A stretch of DNA of 64,000 nucleotides, from assembly GCA_040360365.1 (NCBI GenBank), contig CP136412.1. One strand, written 5' to 3'. This DNA is from Arcanobacterium_A hippocoleae_A. GTDB lineage: Bacteria; Actinomycetota; Actinomycetes; Actinomycetales; Actinomycetaceae. This document shows, piece by piece, positions 56,629 to 64,000 of the stretch. Below the pieces are notes generated by a model, which was not told the DNA's origin, did no database searches, and saw only the letters and a list, made by a program, of their open reading frames with translations. The stretch's first letter is position 1; the number at the start of each line of letters is the position of its first letter. The translations under genes were made by a program, and so were the position numbers.

Positions 56629-57315
56629 TTACGGCGACACACGCTTTTGAATCTCTTGCATCATCACAATCCGATCAGCTACCAACTTAGCTTCTTCACG
56701 ATCATGAGTAACAAAAAGTGCGGTAGTACCGGTATCTTTCAAAATCTTCCGCAGTTGCTTCCCCAGCCCGGCACGAAAATCTTTATCGAGTGCAGAAAGC
56801 GGCTCGTCGAAAAGAATAATCTTCGGCTTAGCTGCAAGTGTGCGGGCTAAAGCAATTCGCTGCGCCTGCCCGCCGGAAAGCGTCGTCACACTGCGGGCAG
56901 CATATTCACCCATCCCCACAAGCTGCAGCAGTCCCGTCACTTGCCTCTTGATTTCGGCGCGTTTCAAACCAGCCATCTCAAGTCCGTAAGCCACATTCTG
57001 GAAAACATTTCGATGCGGAAAAAGCTGCCCATCTTGAAACACCATCCCCACATTCCGCAAATGCGTTGGGATACGCGCCATATCGCACCCGTCGATAAGA
57101 ATCCTCCCAGCGCTCACACGTTCAAGCCCGGCGACGGCACGCAGCAATGTAGACTTTCCCGAGCCGGAAGCTCCGAGCAGTGCCGCGATCTCACCGCCGA
57201 AAACCTGCAAATCCGCATCTTTTACCGCAGTAAATCCGTTCGGATAAGTCACGCAGACACGATCAAATACCAGCTCTGCTCCGTGCCGATCCATCATTTT
57301 ACCCATTTCATCCAT
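56629..57315 (-). CDS. ABC transporter ATPase (thiamine-type, ThiQ-like)
   Basis: About 228 residues from ATG 57315 (MDEMGKMMDRHG). Walker A GASGSGKST, Q-loop VGMVFQDGQLFPHRN, signature LSGGQAQRIAL, Walker B IILFDEPLSAL and H-loop FVTHDREEA. It energises the adjacent two-domain permease, whose stop precedes the ATG by one base. The TPP riboswitch at the head of this operon points to thiamine or a thiamine precursor as substrate. Confidence 0.92.
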   Translation of the reverse strand: MDEMGKMMDRHGAELVFDRVCVTYPNGFTAVKDADLQVFGGEIAALLGASGSGKSTLLRAVAGLERVSAGRILIDGCDMARIPTHLRNVGMVFQDGQLFPHRNVFQNVAYGLEMAGLKRAEIKRQVTGLLQLVGMGEYAARSVTTLSGGQAQRIALARTLAAKPKIILFDEPLSALDKDFRAGLGKQLRKILKDTGTTALFVTHDREEAKLVADRIVMMQEIQKRVSP

Positions 57316-57316
57316 T

Positions 57317-59019
57317 TCACTGATTTTCCTGCTGCCGCACACAAGATTCCGTACTTCCGCGTGAACCAAGGAACTCTGCCAACATCATAACTATTCCCGT
57401 CGCCAAAGCAAGGATCACTGCTCCTGCCAATGCCATACCATAATTATCCGCACCCGGCCGCGAAAGGAGCTTTACGATCACGACGGGCAGCGTAAGATAA
57501 TCTGGGTTTGCCAAAAACGATGTTGCGCCAAACTCGCCGAGCGAAATCGCGAAAGCAAAGCCAAGCGCTAAACCAAGCCCGCGCAGCAAATAGGGCAGAT
57601 CAATCGTCCGCAGCACCTGCCACGGAGTTGCGCCGAGAGTCCGGGCAGCCTCACGCATTCGCGGATCAATCGCCCGCAAACCCGGCACCAGGAAACGGAG
57701 AAAACCGGCACCGCAGCAACTGCCTGCGCAAGCGGCACAAGTAATGGTGAATTGCCAATCGTGCTGCCGCCGAAAGCAATCAGAAAACCGAAGCCAACCG
57801 TTACCGTCGAGACCCCCAGCGGGAGCAGTACAAATCCATCAAGCAGCTGCTGTGCCCATGCTAAAGATCCGTGCACTCGGCGCGAAAGCACTAATGCCAA
57901 AGGCACACCGATAAAAAATGTGATCAGCGTAGCGTCACCAGCAATTTTCACTGAATGATTGAGTGCTTCCCACACGCTAGTTCCGCCAGCAAAACCCGCC
58001 CCCGGTTCACTTAACAGCAGGTAGTTACGTATGCTCCACTTTCCGTCTGCCTGAAGTGAACGAATCAGAAGGGTAACTAGCGGCAATAAAATAAAAGCTG
58101 CCATGCTGAGCGTGATTCCCAAAGCCCACCAATCTGCTCCCTGCACCCGCCGATATGAACGCGCCTTAATTTTCAGCGCCGTCTCAGTACGCACCCGTAA
58201 ATGGTTAGAAAACACCAACGAAATCGCGACAATCACAAATTGCACCACTGAAAGCATCGCTGCTTTATCCAGATTAAAGAAAATTGCGGTCTGACGGTAA
58301 ATCTCAGTTTCGAGCGTCCCATAGCCAGGATTTCCGAGCGTGGTCACAATCCCGTACGCCGTCGAACAGTAAAGAAACACAAGTCCTGCTCCGGCGGCAG
58401 CTGCCGGCCCAAGCTGCGGGAGTGTCACCGTGATAAAAGCACGAAAAGGCGGCGCTCCGAGTGTTCGTGCCGCCTGACTCATCCGTTCATCAATCCCTTG
58501 CCATACGTTTCCAAGCGTGCGCACAATTACGGAAAAATTAAAGAAAAGCATTGCCAGAACGACGGCCCACACCGAGTTTTCCAGCTTGAGAAAAGCAAAC
58601 GGGCCGCGGAAAACAGCAGTGAAAGCAATACCCGCCACCACCGTCGGCAGCACAAAAGGAACTGTGATAATCCCGCGGATAAGACGTCTGCCTGGGAAAT
58701 CAAGCCGATACAGCGCATAAGCGCCCGGGATACCGAAAAATACTGAAAGTATTGTGCCGGCGAGCGCCATCCAAATCGTCTGCCAGATAATTTGCCGCGT
58801 ATGACCTTGGGCCAGAAGTGCATACAGACCGCCAAAGAAATTCGTGCCTGCTGCTCCCGTACCGGAAATCCCGACACCGTTTCCGGCAGCTTCCGGTGAT
58901 CCGAAAAACCCGCGTGCCAGCATTGCCCCTACCGGAAAAGCGAAGAAAAATATCAGGAAAGCAAGCGGGAGCGCCGCCGCGATTCCCCAGATAATCCAAC
59001 GCATTTGCTTCATATTCAC
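57317..59019 (-). CDS. ABC transporter permease, fused double-domain (ThiP-like), frameshifted
   Basis: About 568 residues with two consecutive permease domains (12 predicted spans), as in ThiP and Fe3+ permeases. EAA loops: SQAARTLGAPPFRAFITVTLP in domain 1 and REAARTLGATPWQVLRTIDLP in domain 2. One base is missing in an A4 run at 57701-57704; restoring it gives AAVPVFLRFLVPGLRAIDPRM. It lies between the binding protein (157 bases upstream) and the ATPase. Confidence 0.9.
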
Positions 59020-59176
59020 TGTGCTTTCTTTCGATACGCAACTTCAATCCGCAACTTCGGCGTCCGTATCCCCCTCCGCCATTTCATCCGCCGATTTTGT
59101 TTCCGCCGCAACTGCTTTCAGGGCATGCCGCTGTTTTTTAGTTTCCTGACGGAGGGGCGGTGTAAAAGCGCTGTTT

Positions 59177-60228
59177 TTACTTTCCAGCAGCCTGATACAG
59201 TGCAGTAAACTCGTTCAGCCAAGTTTCCCGATTCTTCGCAACTTTCTGTGCATCCACCTTGATTGGATTCGCGGCGCGCTTGGCATATTTCGCCCAATCT
59301 TCCGGCAGCGATACATCAGCTTTCACTGGATATACATACATTTGCGTTGGGAGCGAAGCCTGTACTTTCTCGGAGAGCAGGAAGTCGATGAACGCCCGCG
59401 CGCCCTCCGGATTTTCCGCATTTTTTACCACACCAGCATATTCGAGCTGCTCCACACAAGTATTGTCGACGGAAGCGGTCGCACCTTTGGATTCTGCAGG
59501 CGAGGAAGCATAGGAGAGCACGATTGGGTATGGTCCTTTCCCTTCCGAACCGGAGAAGTCTGTGTAATACGCATCCGACCAGCCAGCAGAAATTTTTACA
59601 CCATTAGCAAGCAGCTTCTGCCAATATTCCTTCCAGCCATTCTCACCATATTTTGCGATTGTGCCGACGAAGAAGGCAAGCCTGGGAGTTGATGCGACCG
59701 GATCCGTGAGCACGGTCAGGTCTTTATATTCTGGTTTCAACAGGTCATCGAAGCTTGCTGGAGCCGCAATCCCCTTCTGTGCAAACCAAGTTTTATCGAC
59801 GTTTAGGCAAACGTCACCTTGATCAATCGCCACAAGTTTGCCGTCAACCATTAGCGAAGCCGGTTCAACAGGTGTTTCCAGCTTTGCAGCAAGATCTTCT
59901 TTGATTACTTCTGAGACGGTGAAATTGTCGATACCGTAAAATCCGTCAACAACAGGCGCATCTTTCTTCAACCGCAGCTGGTTAATTACTGTTCCGTCGC
60001 CAGCGGAAATAGTTTTCAGCTGATAACCGCTTTCTTTCTCGAATGCGGCAATATCTGCCTGATCCAGTGCGAAAGAATCGTGGGTTAAAATCGTGACGGT
60101 TTTTGCACTGCGCCCGCATCGCCGCCCTTTGCGGTATCTTTTGCTTTCTGGTCTGCTAACGAGCATCCTGCCGATGTGAACAGTGCTGCAGCGGCAAGCA
60201 CTGCCATCGATTTTTTGATTAGTTTCAT
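59177..60228 (-). CDS. Thiamine-type ABC substrate-binding lipoprotein (ThiB-like), frameshifted
   Basis: About 351 residues after one base is restored in T5 at 60100-60104 (joining ...AVQK to TVTILTHDSFAL). The true start is ATG 60228 with GGAGGAAAA ahead. The signal peptide is MKLIKKSMAVLAAAAL with lipobox TSAGC. The mature part matches ThiB/TbpA-like binding proteins: VTILTHDSFAL, KDAPVVDGFYGIDN, LVAIDQGDVCLNVDK, VLTDPVASTPRLAFFVGTIA and VLSYASSPAES. The TPP riboswitch lies upstream in the same orientation. Confidence 0.92.
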
Positions 60229-60439
60229 TTTTCCTCCCAACAAATTGTCTGGAGGGGACTTTGGATGATTTCACAGTTTAAGAGAAGTTTTTATTCTGCA
60301 AAGAGTTCGTTAACAGCTCCGGCTGAACAGCCGAAAGTAAATCTGCTAACACTCAACAGAAACTCACCTCAGCATTCGATCCATGAACGAAAACGGTTCG
60401 AATGCGCTTTTGCCCTGGAATCAAGCAAAGCGGAGAGAA
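60229..60439 (-). promoter_or_regulatory. Expression platform of the TPP riboswitch
   Basis: About 210 bases of leader between the aptamer and the binding-protein start. On the minus strand it can form GCATTCGA...TCGAATGC and CGGCTG-TT-CAGCCG hairpins, either of which may switch with aptamer folding. No classical U-run follows, so control of ribosome access (GGAGG at 60232-60236) or a distal terminator are both possible. Confidence 0.5.
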
Positions 60440-60530
60440 CGCAACTCCCTTCGCCGGTACTAACCGGATCAGGTTCGAGGGTCTGCTTTCGCACTCTCAG
60501 CGCCTTCCGGCGCTCCCCTGTGGTCAAGTC
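60440..60530 (-). ncRNA. TPP (THI-box) riboswitch
   Basis: Minus-strand RNA carries the conserved THI-element core: ACAGGGGAGCGCC, GGCGCTGAGAGTGC, GCAGACCCTCGAACCTGATC, CGGTTAGTACCGGCG and AAGGGAGTTG, in the right order and spacing. It binds thiamine pyrophosphate and normally lowers expression of the genes below it, here the ABC importer at 56.6-60.2 kb. This is the main evidence that the importer handles thiamine or a related compound. Confidence 0.96.
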
Positions 60531-60594
60531 AAGTATAACGAACCCGCGAAGCAAACATTGGCAAGAACGCTGCTTAGTGGGCTGTTAAATAGTT

Positions 60595-60843
60595 TTACTT
60601 CTTTTCTTTCCGGTATTTTGCTTTCAGCTTGCGGTCAATCAACGCAGTTACTACCGAATTAACTCCGGCAGTTACCGCAGCAAACGCTGCAATCTGCAGT
60701 GCCGGTAATTCTTCATCGCTTTCATCACCTTTCGGTTTTTGATTCTGCAGCACTTTTTCCCAGAAAACTTCAACACCTTTCTGCGCTGCAAAACCAGCAC
60801 CTGCACTCACACCAATGCTAACGAGCTTCCAAAGCAGATTCAT
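60595..60843 (-). CDS. DUF4235 family small membrane protein
   Basis: An 82-residue actinobacterial DUF4235 protein: an N-terminal span (LLWKLVSIGVSAGAGFAAQKG), an acidic middle, a second span (LQIAAFAAVTAGVNSVVTAL) and a very basic C-terminus. Function unknown. Preceded by GGAGGAAAA. Confidence 0.9.
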   Translation of the reverse strand: MNLLWKLVSIGVSAGAGFAAQKGVEVFWEKVLQNQKPKGDESDEELPALQIAAFAAVTAGVNSVVTALIDRKLKAKYRKEKK

Positions 60844-60943
60844 TTTTCCTCCAAAGTTAATCCGGCCTACCAGCCTAATTATCCTAGTTCAAACACACGA
60901 TTGCCACTGTTAAAGATAAATCGCACTTTGAAACCGCATAGTT

Positions 60944-61480
60944 TTATGTTCCGCGCTCCGACGGTTTGCTTGAGAATTCGTCACTTTTCGCAAAAGTCTG
61001 CACTTCTTGCAATTCAGTTTGAAATAAATCTTTCTGCACAGCAGATATCTCGGAAGCCGCAGCCGAATTATTTCGATTCGGCTGCGCTTGCGGTGTTATT
61101 CCGCGGTGATGCCGATCTGTACCGGTACGCAAATCCACGCCAAGTTCGTCAACCACAAGCTCTCCGGCAAGCACCCTGCCGGTGCGGTATCCGGCGCGGG
61201 AGAGCATATGTGCGGAAATCGGCGATGAAACAAGCTGAAAAACAATCACAATCAGCAGCGTCCAGGTGACAGCTGATTCACGCACCAGCAAAATCACCCC
61301 CAGCAGGAACATTATCACTGAAAACACCTGCGGTTTTGTGGCAACATGCTGGCGTGAAAGTAAATCCTGATAACGGAGCATTCCAATTGCGGAGATGAAG
61401 ATGAATCCGGATCCGAGCACTAAACAGAAAACACCGAGTATATCGGCAGCGGCTGTCCAGCTAATAGCTGCAAATATCAC
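60944..61480 (-). CDS. mnhG: Mrp Na+/H+ antiporter subunit G
   Basis: A 178-residue MnhG/MrpG with three spans in the first ~100 residues (ILGVFCLVLGSGFIFISAIG, RYQDLLSRQHVATKPQVFSV, LLIVIVFQLVSSPISAHML). A long hydrophilic tail beyond the usual length follows. The GTG start overlaps the mnhF stop (GTGA). Part of the multisubunit sodium/proton antiporter of the membrane, for pH and Na+ balance. Confidence 0.93.
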   Translation of the reverse strand: MIFAAISWTAAADILGVFCLVLGSGFIFISAIGMLRYQDLLSRQHVATKPQVFSVIMFLLGVILLVRESAVTWTLLIVIVFQLVSSPISAHMLSRAGYRTGRVLAGELVVDELGVDLRTGTDRHHRGITPQAQPNRNNSAAASEISAVQKDLFQTELQEVQTFAKSDEFSSKPSERGT

Positions 61481-61932
61481 TGTTTACCTCCAGATTCGTC
61501 CCAATTCGGATTCTGATTCGCTGCCGGCATCGGATTCTGGTCGGAAATTTTCTGCAGCATAGCGTTATCAGCATCTTTTTCGTCCTGAACTTTCCGGTCT
61601 GCCGTATCGTCTGCTGCACGGCCCGCTGCATGACCCGCTGCCGCATCCGATATTGCTTTCCGCACCGCCGGCGCCAGCGGCACCGAAAAACGCGCTAATG
61701 CAGTAGAACCAATGAATCCGATAATTGCAAGCACCACAAATACCGGCAGCAAATCCGCACGCCTGGCGGCAGCAGCAAGCAAAGCAAAACCGCCAATCAA
61801 AATCGAAGTAAACATATCCACACTAACCATTCGGTCCAACACGGTCGGCCCTTTTGCAGTGCGGTACACGATCATCAATGCCGAGATAAACAATATCGCC
61901 GCGCATCCAAAGATTGGATATTCTAAAACCAT
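61477..61932 (-). CDS. mnhF: Mrp Na+/H+ antiporter subunit F
   Basis: A 151-residue MnhF/MrpF. Three spans: CAAILFISALMIVYRTAKGP with the family RTAKGPTVLDRMVSVDM, then TSILIGGFALLAAAARRAD and VFVVLAIIGFIGSTALARF. A charged tail of about 60 residues is longer than in most homologues. It starts one base after the mnhE stop (TGAGATG). Confidence 0.93.
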   Translation of the reverse strand: MVLEYPIFGCAAILFISALMIVYRTAKGPTVLDRMVSVDMFTSILIGGFALLAAAARRADLLPVFVVLAIIGFIGSTALARFSVPLAPAVRKAISDAAAGHAAGRAADDTADRKVQDEKDADNAMLQKISDQNPMPAANQNPNWDESGGKQ

Positions 61933-61933
61933 C

Positions 61934-62942
61934 TCACTTCCCCTTACCGCTGCCGGCGTGCGGCGCTTTCATCCCGCTGCCGTCCTCAGACTCACTGCCG
62001 ATATCACGGGCACATTTTTTATCCGGTTCACTGTGCGCATCACGCTTTCCCGCAAATTTTCCTTGCAATTCATTCCCGGCAATCTGCGAAAACGACGGTG
62101 CCTGACCGTTGAAAGCAGCGGATAACTGCACTGAATCCTGCACAGAAGAAGACCCAGTATCTGGAGCATACGGGGTTGGAAGCCGGCCGGCACTCGGATG
62201 CGAACCGGGAACATACCCGGCATCCACCAACTCATCGTGCGAGGCAAAAGCACGCAGCACCCGCTCTTCCTGTTCAAGCACAGTCTTGTACACTCCGGCA
62301 ATCCCTCCGGCAAGACCAGTATCAAAAACGTGTACATACAGCGTACCGGTTGCGTTATGCACATCCACTACGACGGAACCTGGAACAAGACCAGTCATTC
62401 CAGAAACCGTCGCTAAATAAAAGTCAGAATGCGAACGCAGCTGCACCCGAATAATCGCCCCGTTTGGTTTCTTTCCGCGCAGAATAAAGCTCGCCTGCAA
62501 AATTGATGCCCGCACAATATCGACGAAAAAATCACTAACAGCCGCAGCACCCCAAGCGGCCGGAACCGTCCGTCAAACGGGGTTGCCGGAAATGGCGCTA
62601 CCGTCGTAATAAATAGCGCAAGCAGAAACCCGGAAACAAAATTTGCGGTACTTGGATCTCCCCAAAGCAAAACCCACACAATCGTAAGCCAGATAATTGC
62701 ACCCATTGATGCGTGCGGAAAACGGCCCGGCCGGCGGGTCGCAATGGCAATTTGCCGTGCCGCCTGCGAACGCTTGCGCGCTTCCGTTTTCAGCTTTTTT
62801 CGAAATTTTTCCGTACACTCCGCTCTTTGTGCGAATTCTGCTCGCGATCTTTCACGTCAGCCGGCTCGTTTGCCGGTACCGCCGCAGCTCCCGGCACACT
62901 CTCCGGTACGGCTGCCGCCGTATTTACAGTTTTACTCACCAT
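61934..62942 (-). CDS. mnhE: Mrp Na+/H+ antiporter subunit E, two frameshifts
   Basis: About 336 residues after repair. From ATG 62942 (overlapping the mnhD end by 11 bases) comes an unusual hydrophilic N-terminus of roughly 70 residues. The MnhE core follows: MGAIIWLTIVWVLLWGDPS, FVSGFLLALFITTVAPFP, ASILQASFILRG, VSGMTGLVPGSVVVDVHN and YVHVFDTG. One base is missing in T6 at 62795-62800 and another in A6 at 62525-62530 (restoring LLVIFFVDIVRASILQ). The C-terminal extension is Ser/Gly-rich. Confidence 0.87.
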
Positions 62943-64000
62943 CACTTCCGCCTCTTCCCTGTCCGTGCCGCTCCATCCCAGAATCGTTTTTGTAATTCTC
63001 CAAATGCGAACCGCTGTTCCCGGTACGCTCCTTTCCGGTACTTTCCTGCTCAGTCACTTCATGTGAAATACCGCTGCCGCGGCCGCCGTCAGGAAGTACG
63101 GAAACGATATAAGGGGAACGTAACTCAAGCTCAACCGCTCCGTCGCGCGTATATTTGTTGACCGGACCAGAAAACACCGAAAGAAACACGGTTATCAGCA
63201 CGAGTGTGCCCGCAGCTGCAGTCATCCCAAGCGGATTACGTTTTGCAGGAAGATTCTCAGGCGGAGTCTGCCAGAAAGCCATATTCCATGCACGCATCAC
63301 CGCATACAATGTGAGCAGCGAAGTTAACATCCCCACCGCAATCAGCACCCAATCCACCCATAAACCGCGGTCTACCGATGACTGAATTAATCCGACTTTC
63401 CCGAAAAATCCGGAAAATGGCGGAATCCCCGCCAAATTCAATGCCGGAACGAGATAAAGTACCGCAATCAACGGAGCTGTCCGCATCAATGCACCAAGCT
63501 TTGTGAGCGAAGTTGTTCCGCCATGCCGCTCAATCAGCCCCACCACCAGAAAGAGTGCCGTCTGCACTGCAATATGGTGAACTGCGTAATACATTGCGGC
63601 GCCAAGCCCATTCACCTGCGAAAGTGAAATTCCCCAAATCATATAACCAATATGCGAAACAAGCGTGAAAGAGAGCAGCCGTTTAATATCATGCTGCGCG
63701 ACGGCACCAAGAATCCCAATCAGCATCGTCAAAGCCGCGAACACTCCCACAATCAAATCTAGCCGATTGCTCGGAAATAGCAGCACTTGCGTCCGGATAA
63801 TCGCATAAACACCAACTTTTGTAAGCAATCCAGCAAAGACGGCAGTTACCGGCGCAGGAGCCGTCGGATAAGAATCCGGCAGCCATGCTGAAAGCGGGAA
63901 AATTGCAGCTTTCACTCCGAACCCTGCAAGAAGCAGCACCTGAATCGTTAACCGCACTCCCGAATCTATTTCCGGCAGACGCAATGCGAGCTGGGCAAGA
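62932..64000 (-). CDS. mnhD: Mrp Na+/H+ antiporter subunit D, partial
   Basis: The 3' portion (about 355 residues) of MnhD/MrpD, a homologue of complex I proton-pumping subunits. Visible are GFGVKAAIFPLSAWLPDSYPTAP (Lys/His-bearing helix), AGLLTKVGVYAIIRTQVLLF, AVAQHDIKRLLSFTLVSHIGY and ALNLAGIPPFSGFFGKVGL. The gene continues beyond the window, where mnhC and mnhA/B are expected. The last ~55 residues are hydrophilic and Gly/Ser-rich. Confidence 0.95.
   Translation of the reverse strand, partial: LAQLALRLPEIDSGVRLTIQVLLLAGFGVKAAIFPLSAWLPDSYPTAPAPVTAVFAGLLTKVGVYAIIRTQVLLFPSNRLDLIVGVFAALTMLIGILGAVAQHDIKRLLSFTLVSHIGYMIWGISLSQVNGLGAAMYYAVHHIAVQTALFLVVGLIERHGGTTSLTKLGALMRTAPLIAVLYLVPALNLAGIPPFSGFFGKVGLIQSSVDRGLWVDWVLIAVGMLTSLLTLYAVMRAWNMAFWQTPPENLPAKRNPLGMTAAAGTLVLITVFLSVFSGPVNKYTRDGAVELELRSPYIVSVLPDGGRGSGISHEVTEQESTGKERTGNSGSHLENYKNDSGMERHGQGRGGSDGE

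Overview
The window comes from a low-to-medium G+C actinobacterium, most likely a member of the Actinomycetaceae (Gleimia, Arcanobacterium or Mobiluncus-like; this placement is inference). Support comes from the dnaK-grpE-dnaJ-hspR order with HAIR-type operators, an actinobacterial-type inositol-3-phosphate synthase, DUF4235 and DUF4921 proteins, an Rv0909-like small protein and a FixC/FixX pair. I recognised no rRNA, tRNA, CRISPR array, prophage or insertion sequence.

Layout. 1-0.6 kb: part of a YeeE/YedE (thiosulfate-uptake-like) membrane protein. 1.5-2.6 kb: class II fructose-bisphosphate aldolase. 2.9-13.2 kb: a starch/maltodextrin/cyclodextrin locus, with a secreted five-domain CGTase-like enzyme, a MalEFG importer and an intracellular GH13 glycosidase on the minus strand, and a divergent alpha-glucosidase on the plus strand. 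13.5-20.7 kb: FixC-FixX, a TrmH-type methyltransferase, an SDR, a double alpha/beta-hydrolase, exonuclease III and a serine hydrolase. 20.9-23.3 kb: Ino1 and an unknown membrane protein. 23.7-35.3 kb: heat-shock genes (clpB; dnaK-grpE-dnaJ-hspR), between them GluQRS, YbaK, an unknown gene and an Ltp-repeat membrane protein. 35.5-40.4 kb: a very large thioester-domain, Cna_B-repeat, sortase-anchored adhesin. 40.7-42.97 kb: ROK glucokinase and a TauE/SafE permease. 43.2-48.7 kb: a sulfatase cluster (Cys-type sulfatase, anSME, ROK regulator, sugar-porter MFS). 49.3-56.4 kb: cupin, MFS exporter, DUF4921, GNAT, an AAA/DUF4143 ATPase and a DinJ/RelB-Doc toxin-antitoxin pair. 56.6-60.5 kb: a thiamine-type ABC importer under a TPP riboswitch. 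60.9-64.0 kb: the Mrp antiporter genes mnhG, F, E and D, the last running off the end.

A dominant technical feature is that 21 genes, including dnaJ, clpB and gluQRS, are broken by single-base frame errors. I reconstructed about 38 of them; nearly all are one missing base, usually in a run of A/T or G/C. This looks like homopolymer error in the underlying assembly, so I annotate these genes full length and give each break. Several real genes are invisible as single open frames: dnaJ, fixC, the 29.2 kb unknown gene, the DinJ-Doc pair and mnhE.

How the genes fit together: the CGTase-like enzyme would act on starch outside the cell, MalEFG would import the linear or cyclic dextrins, and the two intracellular GH13 enzymes would hydrolyse them to glucose, which the ROK kinase at 40.7 kb could phosphorylate. 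The sulfatase cluster and the adhesin suggest a host-associated, mucosal life (inference).
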